A program made the position numbers and the translations under genes. The notes below the pieces were generated by a model that saw nothing but the letters and a program-made list of their open reading frames with translations, searched no databases and was not told where the DNA came from. Of a DNA stretch of 64,000 bases, positions 45,303 to 53,946 are shown piece by piece. The stretch spans positions 1 to 64,000 of the forward strand of contig NZ_KB893246.1 in assembly GCF_000374065.1 (NCBI RefSeq), given 5' to 3'. The DNA comes from Spirosoma luteum DSM 19990 (GTDB lineage: Bacteria > Bacteroidota > Bacteroidia > Cytophagales > Spirosomataceae). Every line of letters begins with the position of its first letter. Position 1 is the first letter of the stretch.

Positions 45303-46265
45303 ATGAACACTGTAGCGGCTATCGTAGTAACGTATAATCGCCTGGTCGATTTGAAGGAATGCATCCGCAGTCTGCGTAGGCAATCCTACCCACTGGCGGC
45401 TATCGTCGTTTTCAACAACGGCAGTACCGACGGAACGGCCGACTGGCTGGCGCAGCAGACAGATTTATTCTGCCTGACGAGCCGAAACAACCTGGGGGGC
45501 GCGGGCGGCTTTCATCACGGGTTGAAGTATGCTTTTGAGAAGCAGTACGACTGGTTTTGGGTAATGGACGACGATTGCAGTCCGGAAGAAGGGTGTCTGG
45601 AAAAACTGCTGGCCATACCGCTCAAGGAAACCTATGCCGGGCTGGCCCCTACGGTGTATGAGGAAGATAAAATACCGGCGTTTCACCGAGCTAACCTAAC
45701 ATATAGTCCCAATCTATCATCGTTGCAAGAACCTTTAGAGGAAAAAGGCAACAGTACTTCCATTTCGGCTATCGACTTCGCTTCATTTGTAGGGTTATTA
45801 TTGCCGTATAGTTCAGTGCAAGCCGTAGGGCTGCCCCGCTCCGAATTTTTTATCCACAATGACGATGTAGAATATAGCCTGCGCCTGAAAAACCAGGTTG
45901 GTAAAATTGCATTGCTGCATACGGCCCGTATCGATCACTTCTGTGCATCGAAACCCGCGCTCTCACAATTCAATGGTAGAAGTGCTTACGCTATCGATAA
46001 ACTGTGGATTCGCTTTTACGGCATTCGGAATAACATATGGCTGAAGCGGGAAGCTTGGCCCAAGCTGAAACCGCTTCACAAAATTCGACTGACCGGCAGC
46101 TTTGCCAAAGCCCTATCGACGCAGCTGATTCAGGTGGCTTTGCACGACGACCATAAACTGAAACGGATGAAGTTTTACACGGCAGCTTACCTGGATGGTT
46201 GGTTTGGCGTGTTTGACAACGAAAAACCCAGGACTATTCTAGCCATCAACCAACCTCAAAAATGA
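45303..46265 (+). CDS. GT2-family glycosyltransferase (GlfT/rhamnosyl-type)
   Basis: A 320-aa inverting GT-A transferase. AAIVVTYNRLVDLKECIRSL and VFNNGSTDGTADWL form the nucleotide-binding half, NLGGAGGFHHGLKYA is typical of galactofuranosyl- and rhamnosyl-transferase-like members, and the metal site is WVMDDDCSPEEG. HNDDVEYSLRLK is the acceptor-side acidic motif. Its stop codon overlaps the next start by four bases (ATGA), so translation is probably coupled. Confidence 0.92.
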   Translation: MNTVAAIVVTYNRLVDLKECIRSLRRQSYPLAAIVVFNNGSTDGTADWLAQQTDLFCLTSRNNLGGAGGFHHGLKYAFEKQYDWFWVMDDDCSPEEGCLEKLLAIPLKETYAGLAPTVYEEDKIPAFHRANLTYSPNLSSLQEPLEEKGNSTSISAIDFASFVGLLLPYSSVQAVGLPRSEFFIHNDDVEYSLRLKNQVGKIALLHTARIDHFCASKPALSQFNGRSAYAIDKLWIRFYGIRNNIWLKREAWPKLKPLHKIRLTGSFAKALSTQLIQVALHDDHKLKRMKFYTAAYLDGWFGVFDNEKPRTILAINQPQK

Positions 46266-47395
46266 ACGTACTTATTACCACCGTCTTGGTCAACCATTCG
46301 CCGTCCGGCGTTGTGATGTACTACAACCGACTGGCCGAGGATTTGCAAAAACAGGGTATGACTGTTCGTATTCTGGATGCGTCCGATACGCCGTTTACCT
46401 GGCGGAAGTGTATGGGACTCCTAAAGCGGCTGATGCATCCATTTGGTCCAGCTAGCCGGGCTTTGTTCGAAGAGTTCGCCTACTTCACCAGTATGTACTG
46501 GACTGTTCGCGGCCATCGAAATGAAAAATTTGACCTGATTCACGCGCAGGATGCTAAATCTGGGGGGGCCGCTTTCCTGGCTCTTAACAAACGGGTTCCG
46601 GCAGTGCTGTCGTGTCATTTCAACGATAGCCCAGTGAGTGAACTGGTTAGCCGATTTCCGATGAATAGTTGGTTTGAACGCCGTTTTTCGACCTGGTACA
46701 GGTACTTATTCTCGCACATAAAAAACTACGTGTTTACGTCTGGTTACGGCTACCAAAAATCACAACACCTGCTGCCTGATGATATCAAAAAGATAACCAT
46801 TTACAATACAGTTAATATTGACAACGCTGCTGACATTGTTAGTCGAAATCAGGATAGTCAGCTTATTATCAGTAACGTAGGTTACATAGATGAACGCAAA
46901 AATCAGAAACTTCTGATTCAGATTGGCCATAAGCTGCGTGAGCGGGGGATCAATAACTTCATCATATGGCTCATTGGCGATGGTCCCAAGCGGGTTGAAT
47001 ATGAAGCATTGGTTGAACATCTCGGCCTGGGCGAACAAATCAAGTTTTGTGGCCGACAAACCGATTCGTGGCGATTGGTGGCGCAGTCTGATTTGTACAT
47101 TCATACAGCCCTGAACGACAACTGCCCCTACGCTATAATTGAAGCCTTAGCCGTTCAAACGCCCGTGCTAGCCCTGCCCGTAGGGGGTGTGCCGGAAATG
47201 TTACCGGCGAATTTTGGGTTGCTGAATGGAAACAACCTCAATACACTCACCGACGAAGTAGCCATCTATTTTGACGCCAGTTTTAGACGGGAACTGAAGC
47301 GGGCGCAGGCCGACTTCGCCGACCAGCACTTCAACCACCCCAAGTCAGTGACGGAGTTAGTTTCTTTTTATCACCAAATCCAGCAGGCTGCATGA
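46262..47395 (+). CDS. GT4-family glycosyltransferase
   Basis: A 377-aa GT-B transferase. NHSPSGVVMYYNRLAEDLQ opens the first domain, FDLIHAQDAKSGGAAFLA is the usual H-A-Q-D strand, and the core has ISNVGYIDERKNQKLLIQI, WLIGDGPKRVEYEALVEHLG, IKFCGRQTD and the donor site NCPYAIIEALAVQTPVLA. The protein overlaps both neighbours by four bases (ATGA at each end), a mark of a tightly coupled operon. Substrate unknown. Confidence 0.92.
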   Translation: MNVLITTVLVNHSPSGVVMYYNRLAEDLQKQGMTVRILDASDTPFTWRKCMGLLKRLMHPFGPASRALFEEFAYFTSMYWTVRGHRNEKFDLIHAQDAKSGGAAFLALNKRVPAVLSCHFNDSPVSELVSRFPMNSWFERRFSTWYRYLFSHIKNYVFTSGYGYQKSQHLLPDDIKKITIYNTVNIDNAADIVSRNQDSQLIISNVGYIDERKNQKLLIQIGHKLRERGINNFIIWLIGDGPKRVEYEALVEHLGLGEQIKFCGRQTDSWRLVAQSDLYIHTALNDNCPYAIIEALAVQTPVLALPVGGVPEMLPANFGLLNGNNLNTLTDEVAIYFDASFRRELKRAQADFADQHFNHPKSVTELVSFYHQIQQAA

Positions 47396-48642
47396 TCACC
47401 TGGCTACATAGACTTGGGCTGTTCTACCTGCTGTTTGGCATTGGTACGTTAACGCATGGGGGTGATCACCAGGCCTACTCGGATATGCTGGTTAACCTGG
47501 CTCCGATTTTGAGCATGGGGCTATTTGTGTATGGATATTTCAGCATCCCCGGTCTGTACAAAACTGTGGGCTGGGTGTTGGGGTTGGGGATCATCCTGCT
47601 CGTGCTGGAATCCAAGTATGAATACGGTCAATACATTTATTCTTACTTTGTTATTAAACGCTTCGCCTATTGCAGCGTGGCCATTGGGGCCTATTGTTTA
47701 GCAATTCGGTCAGAACCCATTGATATAAAGCAGGCGGTTAATATAATCTTCTTTTTCTTCTTCTTCGACCAAATTGTACTGGGTCGTATTTTCGGTTACG
47801 CGTTTAATTCCGATACTCGGACTACGCTCTCACCGGATGCCTATTATTTCCTGATTCCGTTCCTGTATTACCTGGCAAACTACCTGAAGCATCATCGGCC
47901 AATTCACCTGATTACGGCCCTTTTCTGCTTTTTGGTCATTATTGTTTTGCTGCATCGAACGGTGATTTCATCGGCGGTGGTAGCCGCTGGCATAGTTGTC
48001 GGGTTATCCCTGCTGGGTAAAGTTTCGTCAGGTGGCGGGTTGCCACTGGGTCGCACCCTTATTCTGTTCACGCTTTTAGTAACCATCGCTTTGCCGTTTG
48101 TGGGGCTGTTACCCGAAAAAAAGGTAGCCGCTATGATGACCAGCATCGGCGGTATCCTGTCGCCTGAGGAAGATAATACGGCTAGTTGGCGCGTAGAGCA
48201 GTCCGAATATTACTTGAGTCAGATACCGGAACGGCCATTATTTGGCTGGCGGTATGAAGGTTACGACCGGGGCGAAATCATGGAGAATCCAGACTTCGAG
48301 GAAAAAGGAACCATTATTCACTCGCAGTATATCGACATGCTTTTCAACTACGGGGCTTTTGGTTTGTTGATCCACCTGGTTCTAATCTTGGGCGCATTGG
48401 TGGTTCTTTACCGGTCGGGCCAGATTCTGTCTACCGATCAACTTGTCTTGTTTGGGTTTATTGCCAGTGGGTTGATATACGGGGCAGGGTATCAGTTTCC
48501 CGTCCAGTACTGGGGGTTAGTGGGGGTAGGTATGTACATGGGGCTTAAGCGAAAGCCGACCTATTCTACCGTTGACGAACCGACCGAAACGGCCGTCGAC
48601 TACGATTTATCACCAGCGGCAACGCTGTTCAAACCTATATAG
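47392..48642 (+). CDS. Wzy-like polymerase / O-antigen-ligase-type membrane protein
   Basis: A 416-aa membrane protein with about 10-12 hydrophobic segments and a large loop (about residues 245-310) holding SWRVEQSEYYLSQIPERPLFG and GTIIHSQYIDMLFNYGAFG, the latter like the H-S-x-Y motif of O-antigen ligase/polymerase proteins. As the only such protein in the cluster it is the best candidate for the repeat-unit polymerase. It overlaps the upstream gene by four bases. Ligase activity is the alternative. Confidence 0.85.
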   Translation: MITWLHRLGLFYLLFGIGTLTHGGDHQAYSDMLVNLAPILSMGLFVYGYFSIPGLYKTVGWVLGLGIILLVLESKYEYGQYIYSYFVIKRFAYCSVAIGAYCLAIRSEPIDIKQAVNIIFFFFFFDQIVLGRIFGYAFNSDTRTTLSPDAYYFLIPFLYYLANYLKHHRPIHLITALFCFLVIIVLLHRTVISSAVVAAGIVVGLSLLGKVSSGGGLPLGRTLILFTLLVTIALPFVGLLPEKKVAAMMTSIGGILSPEEDNTASWRVEQSEYYLSQIPERPLFGWRYEGYDRGEIMENPDFEEKGTIIHSQYIDMLFNYGAFGLLIHLVLILGALVVLYRSGQILSTDQLVLFGFIASGLIYGAGYQFPVQYWGLVGVGMYMGLKRKPTYSTVDEPTETAVDYDLSPAATLFKPI

Positions 48643-48644
48643 CC

Positions 48645-49529
48645 GTGATTAGCATTGTTATTCCCGTTCATAACCGAATCGATTATACCCGGCAGTGCCT
48701 GGCGTGTCTGACAGCGCAGACATACCGCGATTTTCAGATTATTGTAGTGGACGATGGATCTACCGATGGTACTGCTGACATGATTCGCCGGGAGTTTGCG
48801 GATGTTATCGTGTTACAGGGCGATGGTAACCTGTGGTGGGCCGAGGCTACCAACTGGGGCATCCGGTACACGCAGCAACACCAAAACAACCGGTATAAAA
48901 ACTTTGTGCTGACTCTCAATGACGATACCCGTGTAATTCCTGACTACCTACAGAGTATGCTGAATGCCTACCAAAAGCACCAGCCGTGCCTGGTGGGATC
49001 GGTAAGCGTAGACAGCGACAATCCCGATAAGTTGGAGTACGCTGGTTCTAAATTTGAACTTTACACCGCTGGGGGGCATCACCTGGCCGCCGATTATGGA
49101 TACAGCTACCGGGAACTTACCCGCCGGGCGGCCTTCGTGGAGTCACAGTCGCTGCCGGGGCGGGGTACGCTGATTCCAATGTCGGTTTTTGACAAAATCG
49201 GCTTATTTGACTCCCAAAACTTTCCGCACTACATGGCTGATGTCGAGTTCTCGATTCGGGCGCGTAAAGCCGGGTATCGGCTGATTGTAAGTGCCAGCAG
49301 CGTTGTTTATGAGTTTGTCAGGGCAACTGGTATCCAGGTGGAAAAGGGAGTCAGCCTGAAGCAGTTCATCGACGGCTTTACGTCGATTAAATCGCCGACG
49401 AATCTACGGGTGCGCTATAACTTTGCCATTGCCCACTCTAAAAGCGGGTTGCTTTTTTTCGTTTTCGATGTTGGCCGTATCTGCACGGGTTTTCTGCTTC
49501 GGAAAATTCGGATGATGCGCCCTACGTAG
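48645..49529 (+). CDS. GT2-family glycosyltransferase
   Basis: A 294-aa GT-A transferase. It begins MISIVIPVHNRIDYTRQCL, so the GTG at 48645 (two bases after the previous stop) is taken as start. IIVVDDGSTDGTADMIR, LQGDGNLWWAEATNWGI, FVLTLNDDTRVIPDYL (metal site) and FPHYMADVEFSIRARKAGY are the family landmarks. The G-N-L-W-W-A-E-A-x-N block is typical of GT2 proteins from polysaccharide clusters. Confidence 0.92.
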   Translation: MISIVIPVHNRIDYTRQCLACLTAQTYRDFQIIVVDDGSTDGTADMIRREFADVIVLQGDGNLWWAEATNWGIRYTQQHQNNRYKNFVLTLNDDTRVIPDYLQSMLNAYQKHQPCLVGSVSVDSDNPDKLEYAGSKFELYTAGGHHLAADYGYSYRELTRRAAFVESQSLPGRGTLIPMSVFDKIGLFDSQNFPHYMADVEFSIRARKAGYRLIVSASSVVYEFVRATGIQVEKGVSLKQFIDGFTSIKSPTNLRVRYNFAIAHSKSGLLFFVFDVGRICTGFLLRKIRMMRPT

Positions 49530-49570
49530 TGCTTCCCCGTTTATTATCAGCCTCAATTCTTCCATATACC

Positions 49571-50899
49571 ATGAAAAAAGTCCTTATATCTGCTTATGCC
49601 TGCATTCCGAACGTCGGTTCTGAAGAAGAAACAGGCTGGATATATGCGCGTTTGCTGAGTCAAAATAACACAGAAGTTCATTGCCTGACTCAGCAAAAGG
49701 GGAAAGCCGCCATCGACCCCATCCTACAGGCTGGCCTGTATCCGAACTTCACCGTTCACTATGTAGTTGTGCCAGACTGGGTAGAAAAAGCGTATCATAA
49801 AGGCTTACCTGGCCTGTATTTTCACTACCTGTACTGGCAATGGGTAGCCAGCCAACTGGCTATACAGCTTAATCAACGGCATCAGTTCGATCTGGTTCAC
49901 CATATTACTTATGGTAGTCTTCAGTTGGGTAGTTTTATGTACCGACTGGGGAAGCCATTCATTTTTGGCCCGGTGAGTGGCGGGCAGCAGGCCCCCGAAT
50001 CCATGAAGCAGTATTTCGGTAAATACTGGGGGCGTGAGCGGATGCGGGCGCGGATTGGCCGATTGATGGAGTACGTCAACCCCGGCTTTTATAAAACGCT
50101 CCACAAGGCAGACCGGGTTATCGTTACTAACGCCGACACCTACTGGCTGGCCCGGCGTTTCCGACCCGAACAACCCATTGAACGGATACTTGATGCGGGT
50201 ATAAGTGTATCATTTTTGCCACAGCCCCCCGTTGAGCATGTACCGGGTAAAGTGCTCAAACTACTGTGGGTGGGCCGAATGCTGCCCCGCAAAGCGCTGG
50301 AACTAACCATTCAGGCACTCGGTCAGGTCGATGCTGCGCTACCTGTAGAGTTAACCATTGTTGGAGGACGGGGCGACCTAGCCGACCAGGTGCCGCACTA
50401 CATTCGGCAGTACGGCGTAAGCAACCGCGTCAACTGGGTTGGTCATGTGACGCACGACGAGGTAAAAGGCTTTTTTCGGGAGTCAGACGTATTTTTCTTC
50501 ACCAGCCTGCGCGATTCGGGACCGCATCAGTTGATGGAAGCTATGGCTTACTCGCTACCCATCGTTACGCTCGATTTGCACGGGCAGGCCGAAATAGTGA
50601 GCGTATCAACGGGCATTAAAGTGCCGGTTACTACGCCAGACCGGGTAGCCGCCGACCTGGCAAGGGCTATTGAATGGATGGCTGCTCATCCCACCGAACG
50701 CCTGATGATGGGTCGTCAGGCGTTCGAATTTGCCCTTACTCAACTTTGGGAAACCAAAATTCGCCGATTCATCGATGTTTTATACCCGGCCGTGTTAAAT
50801 CCGTCACGGGTCAATGAGTCCATTGACTTGGAAGAAGATGCTATGGTTTCTGGGATGAAAGCCAATTCAACGGGAAATAGAGTGATCAAGGCGCATTAA
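49571..50899 (+). CDS. GT4-family glycosyltransferase, copy 1 of a paralogous pair
   Basis: A 442-aa GT-B transferase starting KKVLISAYACIPNVGSEEE, a pattern shared with GT4 proteins that use a G-S-E-E-x-x-G-W loop. LYFHYLYWQWVA, QRHQFDLVHHITYGSLQLGS and FGPVSGGQQAPE follow; the core has LLWVGRMLPRKALELTIQAL, RVNWVGHVTHDEVKGFF and the donor site FTSLRDSGPHQLMEAMAY. The paralogue at 52551 has the same motifs in the same order. The ATG at 49571 is preferred over a GTG at 49529 that overlaps the previous stop. The C-terminal 20 residues or so are extra relative to the paralogue. Confidence 0.92.
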   Translation: MKKVLISAYACIPNVGSEEETGWIYARLLSQNNTEVHCLTQQKGKAAIDPILQAGLYPNFTVHYVVVPDWVEKAYHKGLPGLYFHYLYWQWVASQLAIQLNQRHQFDLVHHITYGSLQLGSFMYRLGKPFIFGPVSGGQQAPESMKQYFGKYWGRERMRARIGRLMEYVNPGFYKTLHKADRVIVTNADTYWLARRFRPEQPIERILDAGISVSFLPQPPVEHVPGKVLKLLWVGRMLPRKALELTIQALGQVDAALPVELTIVGGRGDLADQVPHYIRQYGVSNRVNWVGHVTHDEVKGFFRESDVFFFTSLRDSGPHQLMEAMAYSLPIVTLDLHGQAEIVSVSTGIKVPVTTPDRVAADLARAIEWMAAHPTERLMMGRQAFEFALTQLWETKIRRFIDVLYPAVLNPSRVNESIDLEEDAMVSGMKANSTGNRVIKAH

Positions 50900-50965
50900 T
50901 TGGCTCCCTGCCAGCAACAGAAAGAGAAAATAACAGGTAGGTCATTCATTTTTCAAGACAATACT

Positions 50966-51760
50966 ATGAAACAGACATTGAGGTCAATCAAGCATGCTGT
51001 AATGGGTACGTATCTTCAGGCTTCGCAGGTATATTATACGGTAGCCGGTAAAACGGTAGAATGTAACATCTGCCAGTACAAATCGAACCATCTCGCCAGC
51101 GATGGCTGGCATCAGCACGTTATCTGCCCCTATTGTAAATCGACCGTACGGCACCGGTTGCTAATGGCTGCCTTCAGCCTGCTTAATGAGTTTGGATTTG
51201 ACAAACTTATCGAGAATAAAAGTGTTCTGCATTTCGCGCCGGAAAAACACCTGGAAAAAGTAATGCGTAGCAAAGCAGGCAGTTATAAAACAGCCGATTT
51301 CCTGGCCGAAGGATATGCGTATAGCCGCATTGATTATAACATTGACATTTCGGCCATGAAAGCCATTGGCGATGAGTCATTCGATTGTGTTATTGCCTGC
51401 GACGTGCTGGAACACGTTCCAGACCATATGGGTGCCATCAGGGAGGTGTACCGGGTGCTGAAACCGGGTGGCTACTGTGTGTTTACCGTTCCTCAGAAAG
51501 ACAATCTGAAACAGACTATCGAGGATTTGTCCATTACCAGCCCCCAGGAACGCGAACGCATATTTGGTCAGCGTGATCATCTGCGCATTTACGGAGATGA
51601 TTTTGTTGATATGCTCACCGCCTGTGGATTTGCGGTTACAGGTATCGACGAGCATTTTTTCAGCAAAGAAATAATCGATCAATACGTACTATTTCCGCCA
51701 ATTCTGTCGAAACACCCATTGGCTACGAACTACCGTAAGGTATTTTTTGGCAAAAAATAA
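50966..51760 (+). CDS. SAM-dependent methyltransferase with N-terminal zinc-ribbon
   Basis: A 264-aa class I methyltransferase. The N-terminal part has paired cysteines, CNICQYK and CPYCKSTVRHRL (about residues 34-65), likely a zinc ribbon. The Rossmann part has VLHFAPEKHLEKVM, YNIDISAMKAI, FDCVIACDVLEHVPDH and VYRVLKPGGYCVFTVP. It is of the type common in glycan clusters, where a sugar O-methyl is added (inference). The start ATG 50966 is chosen over TTG 50900. It is placed between the two paralogous GT4 genes. Confidence 0.88.
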   Translation: MKQTLRSIKHAVMGTYLQASQVYYTVAGKTVECNICQYKSNHLASDGWHQHVICPYCKSTVRHRLLMAAFSLLNEFGFDKLIENKSVLHFAPEKHLEKVMRSKAGSYKTADFLAEGYAYSRIDYNIDISAMKAIGDESFDCVIACDVLEHVPDHMGAIREVYRVLKPGGYCVFTVPQKDNLKQTIEDLSITSPQERERIFGQRDHLRIYGDDFVDMLTACGFAVTGIDEHFFSKEIIDQYVLFPPILSKHPLATNYRKVFFGKK

Positions 51761-51810
51761 GGCACCCAACTCGTATAAACAGATTTAATATTTATCAAAT
51801 CACTAAGGAG

Positions 51811-52437
51811 ATGAACAACATTGAAGCAAATCAGCAGCAAACGTGGAGTGAACACAGTAAATTCACCTTGGACCGGTATCGGCAGTTTGCCCGGCATCTG
51901 CCCGGAAACAGTCTGCGGGTTCTGGACTGTGGCTGTAATACAGGTCGGGGCGGCAACGTATTGAAACAACTATTTCCGGGTATCGATTTGTATGGTATTG
52001 ATCTGTTGCCCGAACGTATTGAGCAGATTCCAGCCGGTGTTTATCACCGGGCGGTAGCAGGCAGTGCTGCCGAATTGCCCTTTGAAGCCGATTTCTTTGA
52101 TGGTATTGTAGCGGGTGAATTTGTGGAACACCTGGCTGACCCAGATCTGCTGTCCACCTTCAGAGAATTTAAACGGGTACTGAAACCAGGCGGAAAAATT
52201 CTGTTAACCACGCCCAATCCGGAATCTTACCTGGTAACAAAGATGGGACGAACGCACATTTTTGACGATCCATCGCATGTTAACATCATGGCTACCGGCA
52301 TTCTTAAAGATAAATTGGCCACCTGTGGACTTACATTGGTTAGCATAGCAGGAAGCGGTAAAGCGTCGAGATACGTGGGTGAGCGGTTCCCGCTCTTCAA
52401 CGTCTACGGCAGCTATTTAGCTACTGTCACCTATTAG
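51811..52437 (+). CDS. SAM-dependent methyltransferase
   Basis: A 208-aa class I methyltransferase. VLDCGCNTGRGGNVLKQLFP is motif I, LYGIDLLPERIEQIPAG the ribose-binding strand, AELPFEADFFDGIVAGEFVEHL motif II, and FKRVLKPGGKILLTTPNPE motif III. It lacks a zinc ribbon. An ordinary-length stand-alone catalytic domain, 50 bases after the first methyltransferase. Role in sugar methylation is inferred from context only. Confidence 0.88.
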   Translation: MNNIEANQQQTWSEHSKFTLDRYRQFARHLPGNSLRVLDCGCNTGRGGNVLKQLFPGIDLYGIDLLPERIEQIPAGVYHRAVAGSAAELPFEADFFDGIVAGEFVEHLADPDLLSTFREFKRVLKPGGKILLTTPNPESYLVTKMGRTHIFDDPSHVNIMATGILKDKLATCGLTLVSIAGSGKASRYVGERFPLFNVYGSYLATVTY

Positions 52438-52550
52438 CGTTACCAACGCTAATGCATCGGTGCAAAAGGAATCTGGCTTTTGTATGTCTATAGATTCTAT
52501 AAAGCAAGAATACTAAAGCTCCCTATATAAAATGGCAAATGACCCGCTTT

Positions 52551-53816
52551 ATGAAAAAGATTTTGATTTCTGCCTACGCCTGCATTCCAAACCGGGGGTC
52601 TGAGGAAGGAAATGGCTGGCATTATTCCTCGTTAATAAGTCAGCAGGGGTATCGCGTCTGGTGCCTGACCAGAGATATTGGACAGAATAGCATAGAGCAA
52701 AAAATGGCCGAATCCCAGTATCCCAACCTAACATTTGTTTACGTCAAGATGCCTCGCTGGTTAGATAAAGCCTATTATAAAGGATTGTTGGGTCTGTACT
52801 TCCATTACCTATACTGGCAGTGGAGGGCCTATAAAGTAGCCCAGCGGCTGGATCAACGGCATCAGTTCGATCTGGTGCATCACGTGAGTTATACCAGTCT
52901 TCAGTTAGGCAGCTTTCTCTACAAATTAAAGCGTCCGTTCATATATGGGCCGGTGGGTGGTGGGCAGGAAGCTCCTAAGGTGATGCGTCGCTACTTTAGA
53001 GACTATTGGGTTAAAGAAAGAATGCGTTCGGTGGTTAGTAAACTCATGTTGATGTTCAATCCCGGCTGCTATCAGTCGGTGCGCCGGGCTAATTTTGTGC
53101 TGGTGTGGAATGAAGATACGCGCCGACTGGTTCATTCACTTGGCCGACAAAAAGCCGTTAAAAAAGAATTTGGCGGGGTCAGCAAAAGTTTTGTGCCTTC
53201 AGAACCCATACTTCGTTCCCCCCAGGATAGCCTGAAGCTGATTTGGGTAGGCCGCCTGATGCCCCGCAAAGCCCTTGAATTGACGCTTCATGGATTGAGC
53301 AAAGTGGATCCCAAACTGCCTGTTCACCTGACTGTGTTGGGCGATGGCGAAATGGGCAAATACATGCCTGAGTACATTGCCCGGTATAACCTGGCGAATC
53401 GGGTTACCTGGGTGGGCCGGGTCGACTACGAGCAGGTTAAAGCGTTTTATCGCAAAGCTGACGTATTCATTTTTACCAGCCTTCGGGATACCGGCCCCGC
53501 TCAGTTGATGGAAGCCATGAGCTATACGCTCCCGGTTGTTACCCTCAACTTGCACGGCCAGGCCGAAATAATCAACGATTCGACTGGTATCCGCGTTCCG
53601 GTTACCACCCCGGAGGTGGTGACCGACCAATTGGCAAAAGCCATTGAGTGGATGTATCACCATGAAGCCGAACGGCTCGAAATGGGTTTAAATGCGTACT
53701 ACTTTGCTCAGCAGCAAGTATGGGAGGTAAAAATTAAGCACATTATCCAGACCTACTACATAGCTGCCGTAAGGCAGAAAACCAGTGCATCGGTTGATTA
53801 CGAGCCAATACGGTGA
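52551..53816 (+). CDS. GT4-family glycosyltransferase, copy 2 of a paralogous pair
   Basis: A 421-aa GT-B transferase closely related to the gene at 49571: KKILISAYACIPNRGSEEG, LYFHYLYWQWRA, QRHQFDLVHHVSYTSLQLGS, YGPVGGGQEAP, LIWVGRLMPRKALELTLHGL, FTSLRDTGPAQLMEAMSY and LNLHGQAEIINDSTGIRVPV. The start at 52551 matches the paralogue's start; a frame-open ATG at 52539 adds four residues. A short GC hairpin (53826-53844) follows the stop without a T-run. Confidence 0.92.
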   Translation: MKKILISAYACIPNRGSEEGNGWHYSSLISQQGYRVWCLTRDIGQNSIEQKMAESQYPNLTFVYVKMPRWLDKAYYKGLLGLYFHYLYWQWRAYKVAQRLDQRHQFDLVHHVSYTSLQLGSFLYKLKRPFIYGPVGGGQEAPKVMRRYFRDYWVKERMRSVVSKLMLMFNPGCYQSVRRANFVLVWNEDTRRLVHSLGRQKAVKKEFGGVSKSFVPSEPILRSPQDSLKLIWVGRLMPRKALELTLHGLSKVDPKLPVHLTVLGDGEMGKYMPEYIARYNLANRVTWVGRVDYEQVKAFYRKADVFIFTSLRDTGPAQLMEAMSYTLPVVTLNLHGQAEIINDSTGIRVPVTTPEVVTDQLAKAIEWMYHHEAERLEMGLNAYYFAQQQVWEVKIKHIIQTYYIAAVRQKTSASVDYEPIR

Positions 53817-53946
53817 ATGGACGAGCCGGGCGGCTATTGCCCGGAATTGCCAGCATGAATACTGGCCTTAAAAAACAGATTGTTGCCTGCCTGATTAGGA
53901 TTCAGGTTTGCATCAATTCAGTTAAAACAACCTGTCCTGAAGCATT

